A DNA stretch of 12,583 nucleotides from Actinomycetospora sp. (GTDB lineage: Bacteria > Actinomycetota > Actinomycetes > Mycobacteriales > Pseudonocardiaceae), in contig JAICLN010000072.1 of the NCBI GenBank assembly GCA_025925615.1, positions 1-12,583 on the forward strand, given 5' to 3'. Below the pieces are notes generated by a model. It had not been told where the DNA came from and made no database searches. It saw only the letters and a list, made by a program, of their open reading frames with translations. This document shows, piece after piece, positions 7,341 to 12,583 of the stretch. Numbering within the stretch: the stretch's first letter is position 1; each line of letters begins with the position of its first letter. Position numbers and translations under genes: made by a program.

Positions 7341-8108
7341 ATGGTCGACGGCTGGTTCGGCATGACGGTGGCCACCGTCTTCGTCCTCACGACGGCGTTG
7401 TGCGCCGTCTCCCTCGCCACGCACCGCCCCCGCCACGCGCCCCGCATCGCGGCGGCGGAGGCCAACCACGTCGTGATGGGCGTGGCGATGGCGCTGATGG
7501 CCACGCCGGCGACGGCGATGCTGGTCCCCCCGACGGTGGGTGCGGTGGTCTTCGGCCTCGCGGCCGCGGGCTGGCTCGTGGCACTCGCGGTGGCCCGTCG
7601 GCGCGGCGAGTCGCTCGGGTCGGCCATCGGCGTCGACCGCTGCACCGCGCACCCCACGCACCTGTTCCTCATCGACGCGGCGATGCTCGTGATGTACCTG
7701 GCGATGGCCCCGGCCGAGGCGGCGACACCGGCGACGTCGGAGATGGCCGGGATGCCGGGGATGCCGGGGATGGACATGTCGGCTCCCGGCCACGCGGCGC
7801 ACGGCGCGCCGCCGGTCTGGCTGCTCGTCGTCGCGGCGATGCTCGCGCTCTACCTGGCCGCCCACGCGGTGGCGACCGTGGTCGTCGTGACGTGCCGTGC
7901 CCGCCGGGCGTCCGCACCCGATCCGGCCGCACCCCCTGTCGGCGTACTCGGAGCGTCTGTCGGGACCTCGGAGACCTCCGGAGGTGGGGTGGCGGTCGCC
8001 GCACCGGCCGCACCGCGGGCGGTGTCGGTGCTCGCGCACGGGCCGGTCCAGCTCATCGGTCAGGCGGGGATGAGCCTCGCGATGGCCGTCATGTTGTGCC
8101 TCCTGTAG
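7341..8108 (+). CDS. DUF5134-like membrane protein with methionine-repeat loop
   Basis: 255-residue membrane protein that I place with the DUF5134 family of actinobacterial integral membrane proteins. No function is established. Hydrophobic segments lie at about residues 6-24, 42-62, 66-85, 106-122, 159-184 and 228-253. Between the fourth and fifth is a loop with Met135, 138, 141, 144 and 146 in an M-x-x pattern, followed by His151 and His154. It is encoded by a 9-bp tandem repeat at 7743-7769. Such methionine motifs bind Cu(I) in known copper transporters and chaperones, so copper binding is a fair guess. His28, His32 and His43 with Met46/50/53 in the N-terminal part are also suggestive. ATG 7341 has AGGAGG (7327-7332) 8 bases upstream. 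It is divergent from sigC and may be SigC-controlled. Residues 190-227 form a low-complexity Ala/Pro/Gly stretch. Confidence 0.8.
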   Translation: MVDGWFGMTVATVFVLTTALCAVSLATHRPRHAPRIAAAEANHVVMGVAMALMATPATAMLVPPTVGAVVFGLAAAGWLVALAVARRRGESLGSAIGVDRCTAHPTHLFLIDAAMLVMYLAMAPAEAATPATSEMAGMPGMPGMDMSAPGHAAHGAPPVWLLVVAAMLALYLAAHAVATVVVVTCRARRASAPDPAAPPVGVLGASVGTSETSGGGVAVAAPAAPRAVSVLAHGPVQLIGQAGMSLAMAVMLCLL

Positions 8109-8132
8109 GTGCGCTGCGCGCCTGGGCGCACC
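8108..8132 (+). terminator. Hairpin at the end of the DUF5134 gene
   Basis: GGTGCGC (8108-8114) pairs perfectly with GCGCACC (8126-8132) around 11 bases. It begins at the last base of the stop codon. No strong T-run follows (CAATCCGCC). A terminator is likely from position. Confidence 0.45.
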
Positions 8133-8289
8133 AATCCGCCCTCTGGCACCCAATAGTGCTCACCGGGCCGTAGGCCACCAGCCTTGTCGGGGTGGCGGGC
8201 GGTCGCGGGCCCGCAACCGGGCGAGGACACCGCGGGCCACCTCCGCGCGGTCGAGCGCGGAGCGCACCTCTCGTCCCTGGGTCCGCGGG

Positions 8290-8339
8290 GCCGAGTGGAC
8301 CTCCACGGCTGCGGTCGCAGCCCTCGCGGTCCACTCGGC
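8290..8339. repeat. REP-like nested palindrome, copy 1
   Basis: Outer arms of 12 perfect pairs, GCCGAGTGGACC (8290-8301) and GGTCCACTCGGC (8328-8339), enclose an inner perfect stem GGCTGC/GCAGCC (8307-8312 with 8317-8322, loop GGTC). Unpaired 5-base stretches flank the inner stem on both sides. Its 46-bp core (8292-8337) is repeated 72 bp downstream. The layout resembles REP elements mobilised by RAYT transposases or structured terminators. Confidence 0.7.
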
Positions 8340-8363
8340 GGCACCGCGCCCATGCACCGACTC

Positions 8364-8409
8364 CGAGTGGACCGTCACGGCTGCCCGGACAGCCCTCACG
8401 GTCCACTCG
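8364..8409. repeat. REP-like nested palindrome, copy 2
   Basis: Second 46-bp copy in the same orientation. Outer arms CGAGTGGACCGT (8364-8375) and ACGGTCCACTCG (8398-8409) are perfect over 12 pairs. The inner stem is GGCTG/CAGCC (8379-8383 with 8390-8394). Compared with copy 1 it differs in the hexaloop at positions 21-26, at two bases next to the left arm and at one base near the right arm. Stems are kept and loops vary. Confidence 0.7.
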
Positions 8410-8491
8410 ACAAGATCCAACCGCGAACCCACGCCCGACGAGTCGGAAGGCCACCTCCGCGCTGCACCGAACGGCGCAACGGAGCACGCTC

Positions 8492-8774
8492 GTGATCATG
8501 TCGACACCACGACGGGCCCTCGGCGGGATCGTCGTCGCCCTGGCGGCCGTGCTGGCGGGGTGCTCGACGACCCGACCGCCACCAGCGCGATCCCGCCGCC
8601 CGCGCCCCCGATCGCCTCCTCGATGCCGGCGCCCGCCCCGACATCCACCCCGAGGCCGCCGCCGACAAGGACAGGTGCCTGCTCGCCGACCTGCGGCCCG
8701 TCGTCGGGCGGACCACCGGCGAGGCCGGGCAGCGGCACACCACGGTGGTCTGGATCCGCTCGAGACGCCGGTGA
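8492..8774 (+). pseudogene. Broken lipoprotein gene (signal peptide plus frame-shifted remainder)
   Basis: GTG 8492 (GGAG at 8481-8484, 7 bases upstream) or ATG 8498 opens a textbook lipoprotein signal: basic MSTPRRA, hydrophobic GGIVVALAAVLAGC with lipobox LAGC. Right after the cysteine the frame turns into Arg/Pro-rich nonsense. Coding-like codon use moves to plus frame 1 (Pro/Ala/Ser linker, about 8560-8635), then plus frame 3, where about 8640-8771 reads DIHPEAAADKDRCLLADL and onward with near-perfect G/C third positions, ending at TGA 8772-8774. This looks like an exported lipoprotein gene with at least two frame changes. I do not recognise the family. Sequencing errors would give the same picture. 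Confidence 0.5.
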
Positions 8775-9177
8775 CGATCGCCGGGGTGCCGCTGGTGGTC
8801 GTGCACCTGGAGAGCACGGCGCCCGACGCCGACGTGTGCGTCACCCTCGTCGACGTCGAGCCCGACGGGTTCGCGGTGCCGGTGGCGGAAGGGGCGGTCC
8901 GCACCCGGTACCGCTCGGCGGCACCGCCGACTGGCTCGTCCCGGGGGAGCCGACGGAGGTGACGGTGCCGCTGCACGACACCGCGCACACGTTCCGCGCC
9001 GGGCACCGGCTGCGGGTGCAGATCGCCGGGGCGAGCTGGCCGCGGCGCAGCCGCAACCTGCACACCACGACGGTCCCTGAGCTCGGCACGCTCGCCGAGG
9101 CGGTCGTCGCCCGGCACACCGTGCACCACGACGCGGCCCGCTCCTCGCGCCTCGAGGTGGGTGCCTGCGGCTCGTGA
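8747..9177 (+). pseudogene. C-terminal remnant of a CocE/NonD-type hydrolase
   Basis: Only the C-terminal jelly-roll domain of an X-Pro dipeptidyl-peptidase/CocE-like serine hydrolase remains (about 140 residues, against roughly 550-650 for the full enzyme). Plus frame 2 from 8747 reads LETPVTIAGVPLVVVHLES and DADVCVTLVDVEPDGFAVPV, up to RTRYR near 8914. The match then continues in plus frame 1 (GGTADWLVPGEP, FRAGHRLRVQIAGASWPR, then RHTVHHDAARSSRL) to TGA 9175-9177, so a single-base deletion lies at about 8912-8920. The alpha/beta-hydrolase part with the catalytic serine is missing. The left end overlaps the lipoprotein fragment, suggesting an internal deletion that joined two pieces, or one exported hydrolase that lost its middle. 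It is unlikely to be functional. Confidence 0.7.
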
Positions 9178-9187
9178 GCAGTCATCG

Positions 9188-9227
9188 GCCCTATGACACG
9201 GAATCAAGGGAAGCACGCCGATAGGGC
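9188..9227. terminator. Inverted repeat between convergent gene ends
   Basis: GCCCTAT (9188-9194) and ATAGGGC (9221-9227) form a 7-base inverted repeat overlapping the last codons of the DUF2306-like gene. The separate 14-base perfect palindrome GGGCTCGCGAGCCC at 9224-9237 overlaps it. It lies where the remnant and the DUF2306-like gene converge. The termination role is a guess. Confidence 0.25.
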
Positions 9228-9922
9228 TCGCGAGCCCGCCGGGCACCGACCACGAACCACTCCACGACCAGCAGGTTGACCACCCAGCTCGACCACACCG
9301 ACGCACCGGCCGCGGCGGTGATCGTCGCCGGGTCGTCGAGCGAGTGGCCGAGCGCGGCGAACAGGGCGAGGTAGACGACGAGCCAGACGCGGTTGGCGAC
9401 GATCGAGAAGGTCAGCGCGACGCTGCGGAGCATCCACGCCCGGTGGTCGGCGTAGCGGCGTTGCCGGGCCGCGCGCCAGCCGGCGATCGCGGTCGCGAGC
9501 CAGAGCACCGCGAGCGTCGTGTTGCCGACCGCCGAGACCGGCCCGGTGGTGCTCACCGGGGCGACCCCGAGGACGACGATCCCGCCGGGCAGCACCCCGC
9601 CGCACAGGTAGACCCGCCCCGACCAGCGGTGCACCGCGCGATGACGGCGCCGCAGCCACGGCCAGAGCTGCAGGCACGCCGTCAGCAGGGCGACCGAGCC
9701 GAACATGATGTGGGCCCAGAGCAGCGGGTAGTGCAGCGCGTAGTCGGGACGCGGCACGATCCGCGACCGGGCCGGGTCGAGCGACAGGTAGGGCGGGAGC
9801 TCGACGGCGAGGAACCCGATGGTCACGACGGCGAGGGCCACGAGTCCGATCCCGGCGCGCCGGGACCGACGACGGCGGGTGGGCGTGGGAGGCGAGGCGG
9901 GCGGGGGCACGGTCTCGGTCAT
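9191..9922 (-). CDS. DUF2306-like integral membrane protein
   Basis: 243-residue membrane protein with about six to seven hydrophobic segments (about 24-43, 65-86, 104-122, 132-149, 165-190, 208-227) after a basic, Pro-rich N-terminus. Placed in the DUF2306 (predicted membrane protein) family by AHIMFGSVALLTACLQLWPW, HRWSGRVYL and DHRAWMLRSVAL. The repeated histidines (71, 94, 98, 160) next to membrane helices resemble haem- or metal-ligand positions, but the family has no agreed function. ATG 9922 has only AAGG 9 bases upstream. The perfect 17-bp palindrome at 9924-9940 begins two bases before the start codon and covers the ribosome site, so the adjacent TetR-type regulator probably represses it. 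The C-terminal tail (REPYRRASLDSVS) is polar. Confidence 0.8.
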   Translation of the reverse strand: MTETVPPPASPPTPTRRRRSRRAGIGLVALAVVTIGFLAVELPPYLSLDPARSRIVPRPDYALHYPLLWAHIMFGSVALLTACLQLWPWLRRRHRAVHRWSGRVYLCGGVLPGGIVVLGVAPVSTTGPVSAVGNTTLAVLWLATAIAGWRAARQRRYADHRAWMLRSVALTFSIVANRVWLVVYLALFAALGHSLDDPATITAAAGASVWSSWVVNLLVVEWFVVGARRAREPYRRASLDSVS

Positions 9923-9923
9923 G

Positions 9924-9940
9924 TGCGTAAGCCTTACGCA
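9924..9940. promoter_or_regulatory. Perfect 17-bp palindrome, likely operator of the TetR-type regulator
   Basis: TGCGTAAGCCTTACGCA has 8-base perfect arms around one central base, midway between the divergent DUF2306-like and TetR-family genes. A further half-site GCGTAA lies at 9945-9950. TetR-family dimers typically bind such palindromes next to their own gene. Binding here would block the DUF2306-like ribosome site and the TetR promoter region. Confidence 0.75.
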
Positions 9941-9985
9941 TGACGCGTAATGCTGTCTACACACCAAGCGTGCGACGATGCCCGG

Positions 9986-10720
9986 GTGACCACCGACGTC
10001 GTCCCGGGCGAGAGCGACCCGCTCTGGGCGCCCGCCCCGCCGACGCGCCGGGAACGCCGGCCGCTGAGCCGCGACGCGATCGTCGCGGCGGCGGTGGCCC
10101 TCGCCGACGCCGAGGGGATCGAGGCGGTGTCGATGCCCCGCCTCGCGCGCACCGTCGGCGCCGCGCCGATGTCGCTCTACCGCCACGTCCCGCACAAGGA
10201 GGCGCTGCTCGCGCTCATGGTCGACGCCGCCGTCGGCCCCCCGCCCGACCTCGCCGCGGCGTCGGCGGCCGAGGGCATGGCGCGCTGGGCCCGGGCGAAC
10301 CGTGCCGTCTTCGCGGCGCACCCGTGGACATTGTCGCTGGTCACGGGCCCGGTGCGGATGGGTCCGTCGGAGTGCGCGTGGGCCGAGGCGTTCCTGGCGC
10401 TGCTCGACGACGCGGTGGGCGTCCGGGCCCGGGAGGCGATGGGGCTGCTGAACGTCGTCAACGCCTACGTGCGCGGTGCCTCGGCCCCGGTCGGCGACCG
10501 CGCCCCGACCGCCGCGGCGGTCCGGGCTTCCGGACGGGCCGGGGAGCTGCCGCACCTGCTCGACCTGCTCCCACCCGACGAGCGGTCACGGGCGGGCGGC
10601 GCGTCGGACGACGGGCTGTTCGAGGTCGGCCTCGCCGCGGTGGTCGACGGCTGCGTCCGCGCACTCGGCCGTACCGATGCCGCCTCGGTGTTGGACCGTT
10701 CGGGAGAACCGCGCGGGTAA
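9986..10720 (+). CDS. TetR-family transcriptional regulator
   Basis: 244-residue one-component repressor. Numbering from the GTG at 9986: N-terminal arm with DPLWAPAPPTRRERRPLSRD (11-30), a three-helix DNA-binding domain at about 27-75 with the helix-turn-helix SMPRLARTVGAAPMSLYRHV (49-68), then a mostly helical ligand and dimer domain of the TetR C-terminal type. An in-frame ATG at 9950 is possible, but the codons between 9950 and 9986 use A/T third positions unlike the rest, and DPLW-x-PxPP arms of relatives usually start near here. Neither start has a clear ribosome site, so a leaderless mRNA is possible. Divergent from the DUF2306-like gene with a perfect palindrome between. The ligand is unknown. 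The HlyD-like adaptor gene lies 184 bp downstream and could be a second target, but no copy of the palindrome is seen there. Confidence 0.88.
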   Translation: MTTDVVPGESDPLWAPAPPTRRERRPLSRDAIVAAAVALADAEGIEAVSMPRLARTVGAAPMSLYRHVPHKEALLALMVDAAVGPPPDLAAASAAEGMARWARANRAVFAAHPWTLSLVTGPVRMGPSECAWAEAFLALLDDAVGVRAREAMGLLNVVNAYVRGASAPVGDRAPTAAAVRASGRAGELPHLLDLLPPDERSRAGGASDDGLFEVGLAAVVDGCVRALGRTDAASVLDRSGEPRG

Positions 10721-10774
10721 CTCTCACACTCCGTATTGATGGCGGTCGATGCCAACAACGGTGCGTGCTGGGGT

Positions 10775-10870
10775 TAGTGTCGCCGCGTCGTGGGGTCGGA
10801 GCCGCTGACGGCGCCGTCGGGGCCCTCGTCGTGAACCTCGTCCTTCCTGGTGGAGCTGCGGATCCACCGG
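10775..10870 (+). promoter_or_regulatory. Possible promoter -10 and structured leader before the efflux adaptor gene
   Basis: TAGTGT at 10775-10780 fits the actinobacterial -10 pattern TANNNT. No good -35 is visible. Downstream, the perfect palindrome GACGGCGCCGTC (10807-10818) and the hairpin CCTGGTGGA/TCCACCGG (10847-10870, one G-T pair) would lie in a leader of about 120 bases. All of this is tentative. Confidence 0.25.
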
Positions 10871-10904
10871 AGGGGCGTTCGCCACGGACCCGTTCGGAGA
10901 ACCC

Positions 10905-12407
10905 ATGCGCCCCCGGCTCGGATCGCTTCGACCGAATTGCTCCATCAGGACGACAGCGTTGGCGGCATCGGCCCTGGCGGTTGCTCTGGGTGTCGGAGCA
11001 TGTGGCTCCGCCGCCCCACCGCCTCCACAGACGGTGCGCGTGGAACGGACCTCGGTCAGCACCGGTGTGGACTCGACCGGCTCGGTCTCCTCCCTGGGCT
11101 CGACCAACCTCGGCTTTCCCACGGGCGGGCAGCTGACCTCGGTGAAGGTGAAGGTCGGCGACCTGGTGAAGGCCGGCCAGGTGCTCGCCTCGATCGACGA
11201 CTTCGCGGCCCGCCGCCAGCTCCGGCAGGCACGGGCCCAGCTCGCCGGCCAGCAGGCGCAGCTCGCCAAGGTCGAGGACGGGACGTCGGTCGAGGGCGCC
11301 CAGAACTCGGTGAACGCGGCCGCCTCGATCGTCTCGGCGACCAAGCGCCAGGTCGACGCGACGCTGGCCGCCGACGACGCCGCGGTGGCCGCCGCGCAGA
11401 ACGGGCCTGCGGGCGGTGCGGCGGGCAGCGTGATGGGTGCAGCCTCGGGAGCGATGGGGGGCGGCTCGACGGCCGGTGGGGTGACCGGCTCGATCACGGG
11501 CGCCATGAGCGGCGCGATGGCGGGTGCGGCGGGCGCCTCGTCGGGGCAGTCGGTCGCCCAGGCCCAGGCGAAGCGGCAGGCCGACGCCGCGGCCGGCGAC
11601 GTCCAGATCGCGAACGCCCGCCAGGGACAGGTCACGGCGCAGAACGGCCTGGACTCCGCCAGCGCGAACCGGCCGAACGACCTCGCGGCGGCCCGGGCGG
11701 CGGTCGACGGGGCGCGCGCCCAGGTCGACGTCGCGCAGCAGAACCTCACGAACACCACGCTGCGCGCCCCCTCGGACGGCACGATCACCGCCCTCAACGG
11801 CGGGGTCGGCGAGTTCGTCGCGCCCAGCGGCTCCACCACGCCGTTCGCGCCCGGCACCGACGCCGCGATCCCGGGAGCCGCGCAGGGCGCGGGCGGCGCG
11901 GCGGCGGCCGCCGCGGGCGGGGCGTCGCCGTCGCGTCCGGGCGGCACGCAGTTCCTGGTGCTGCAGAACCTGGCGCAGTTCGCCGTCGTCGTGCCGTTCC
12001 AGGAGGTCGACGCGGCGAAGATCACGCCGCAGCAGCGGGTCGCGGTCTCCCTGGACGCGATCCCCGACGGGACGTTCGCCGGGACGGTGCTCTCGGTGGC
12101 GCCGTCGGCGACCGCGCTCTCCGGCAGCATCGAGTACTACGTGACGGTCGCGCTGCCCACCGATCCCCGGGTGCACGACGGGCAGACCGCCCGCGCCACG
12201 GTGATCACCGCCGACTCCGGGCCGAAGATCAGCGTCCCGAACAAGGCGCTGCACCGGCAGGGGAGCACCACCACGGTCACCGTCGTCACCCCCGACGGAC
12301 GGCAGGTCCCCACCCCCGTGACCACCGGGCTCGCCGGGCCCGACCGCACCGAGATCACCAGCGGGCTCGCCGAGGGCCAGCAGGTCGTGCTCGGGGGGAC
12401 CTCGTGA
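10905..12407 (+). CDS. HlyD/MacA-like efflux adaptor lipoprotein
   Basis: 500-residue periplasmic-adaptor-type protein, expected to partner an ABC exporter of the MacB type. Signal peptide to the lipobox V-G-A-C33, so lipid-anchored outside the cell membrane. First half of the lipoyl domain at about 67-100 (GGQLTSVKVKVGDLVKAGQV), coiled-coil arms at about 100-165 and 216-285, second lipoyl half at about 286-308 (LRAPSDGTITALNGGVGEFV), beta-barrel at about 348-435 and a C-terminal membrane-proximal domain to 499. Two Gly/Ala-rich inserts stand out: 166-214 (also Met-rich) at the coiled-coil turn, and 323-345 between lipoyl and barrel parts. ATG 10905 has GGAGA 4 bases upstream. The stop overlaps the GTG of the next frame, so the two are probably co-translated. 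The substrate is unknown. Confidence 0.9.
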   Translation: MRPRLGSLRPNCSIRTTALAASALAVALGVGACGSAAPPPPQTVRVERTSVSTGVDSTGSVSSLGSTNLGFPTGGQLTSVKVKVGDLVKAGQVLASIDDFAARRQLRQARAQLAGQQAQLAKVEDGTSVEGAQNSVNAAASIVSATKRQVDATLAADDAAVAAAQNGPAGGAAGSVMGAASGAMGGGSTAGGVTGSITGAMSGAMAGAAGASSGQSVAQAQAKRQADAAAGDVQIANARQGQVTAQNGLDSASANRPNDLAAARAAVDGARAQVDVAQQNLTNTTLRAPSDGTITALNGGVGEFVAPSGSTTPFAPGTDAAIPGAAQGAGGAAAAAAGGASPSRPGGTQFLVLQNLAQFAVVVPFQEVDAAKITPQQRVAVSLDAIPDGTFAGTVLSVAPSATALSGSIEYYVTVALPTDPRVHDGQTARATVITADSGPKISVPNKALHRQGSTTTVTVVTPDGRQVPTPVTTGLAGPDRTEITSGLAEGQQVVLGGTS

Positions 12408-12583
12408 CGAGTGCGGGAGACGGAGCGCAGCGGAGCTCGACCCTCGAGGCCGCGGGAGACGAAGCGCAGCGGAGCTCGACCCTCGAGGCCGCGGGAGACG
12501 GAGCGCAGCGGAGCTCGACCCTCGAGGCCGCGGGAGACGGAGCGCAGCGGAGCTCGACCCTCGAGGCCGCGGGAGACGGAGCG
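12404..12583 (+). CDS. Start of the next gene in the adaptor operon, with 13-residue N-terminal repeats (partial)
   Basis: Open frame from GTG 12404, overlapping the adaptor stop (GTGA, 4 bases), with GGGGGGA about 6 bases upstream. It reads VTS, then four copies of AGDGAQRSSTLEA (copy 2 has E for the second G) and the start of a fifth, and runs off the right edge without a stop. From the operon context the full gene is most likely the ATP-binding subunit of a MacB-type exporter, but no ATPase motif is within view. The repeat part would be a polar, probably flexible cytoplasmic extension. It may instead be a non-coding repeat that happens to be open. Confidence 0.5.
   Translation, partial: MTSAGDGAQRSSTLEAAGDEAQRSSTLEAAGDGAQRSSTLEAAGDGAQRSSTLEAAGDGA
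12413..12583 (+). repeat. 39-bp tandem repeat array reaching the window edge
   Basis: Four full units (12413-12451, 12452-12490, 12491-12529, 12530-12568) plus 15 bases of a fifth. The unit starts GCGGGAGACGGAGCG and ends GACCCTCGAGGCC. Only one base differs among the four: copy 2 has GAA for GGA at 12461-12463. The near-identity means recent expansion, and 39 is a multiple of three, so the frame of the 12404 gene is kept. Confidence 0.95.

Larger units (their letters stand above)
8133..8491. other. Gene-free stretch holding two REP-like palindromes
   Basis: No convincing gene in this stretch. It contains the two nested palindromes listed separately. The minus-strand open frame across it (8160-8432) is made of the palindromes plus composition. 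A GGAG at 8481-8484 belongs to the broken lipoprotein gene that follows. The rest shows no clear RNA gene or promoter. Confidence 0.5.

Noticed and set aside
3310..7365. Plus-strand open frame of 1351 codons across the whole minus-strand cluster
   Set aside because: Its translation is dominated by Arg, Gly, Glu, Asp and Pro with no domain, and it lies antisense to four well-supported genes. High GC content removes stop codons, so long antisense frames are expected.
8160..8432. 90-codon minus-strand frame with repeated VEWTVRA / EWTARA peptides
   Set aside because: The peptide repetition is fully explained by the two 46-bp palindromes. No ribosome site was seen. Similar frames would appear wherever such repeats occur.
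8089..9306. Minus-strand open frame through the REP-like repeats and the pseudogene
   Set aside because: Repeated peptide stretches come from the palindromes. The remainder is antisense to recognisable hydrolase and lipoprotein sequence.
10458..12254. Minus-strand frames opposite the TetR and HlyD-like genes
   Set aside because: Low-complexity Arg/Ala/Pro translations, no motif, no ribosome site, and both plus-strand genes are clear family members.
12413..12583. Repeat array considered as a CRISPR array
   Set aside because: Units are directly abutting and identical, with no unique spacers, so it is a simple tandem repeat.

Overview
The window comes from a very GC-rich (roughly 74% by eye) actinobacterium. 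Strong G/C preference at third codon positions, many GTG starts, GGAGG-type ribosome binding sites and a SigC-type sigma factor point to the Pseudonocardiales or a near relative. That placement is inference from style and protein content, not from a marker gene.

Region 1 (1-7116) looks like a copper-handling and envelope redox cluster. A Cu(I)-type P1B ATPase, cut by the left edge, runs rightward. Facing it on the minus strand are a SnoaL/NTF2-like small protein and a membrane-anchored DsbA-like thiol oxidoreductase with a CPAC active site. Upstream of these, also on the minus strand, is a tightly packed operon: SigC-type sigma factor, zinc-finger (ZAS) anti-sigma factor with four membrane segments, then a fused CopD-CtaG membrane protein. 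The sigma and anti-sigma genes overlap by 11 bp if the preferred start is right, and the anti-sigma and copD-ctaG genes overlap by 4 bp. The anti-sigma has a short Met/His-rich loop predicted to lie outside the membrane.

Region 2 (7117-8108) is a divergent promoter region followed by a DUF5134-type membrane protein with an Mxx repeat loop (MAGMPGMPGMDM). In front of it is a sequence close to the SigC promoter consensus I recall from mycobacteria. Together these suggest a SigC circuit in which copper, or copper-dependent oxidase assembly, may be both the signal and the target.

Region 3 (8109-9190) is mostly decayed or non-coding. It holds a hairpin after the DUF5134 gene, two tandem 46-bp nested palindromes that look like REP elements, and a broken gene. 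The broken gene has a good lipoprotein signal peptide, then several frame changes, and ends in a recognisable C-terminal domain of a CocE/NonD-type (X-Pro dipeptidyl-peptidase) hydrolase.

Region 4 (9191-10720) is a divergent pair, a DUF2306-like membrane protein and a TetR-family regulator. A perfect 17-bp palindrome between them is a likely operator.

Region 5 (10721-12583) encodes a lipoprotein HlyD/MacA-like efflux adaptor. An open frame whose GTG start overlaps the adaptor stop follows at once and runs off the right edge. It begins with a tandem array of a 39-bp unit that is exactly in frame (13-residue repeat AGDGAQRSSTLEA).
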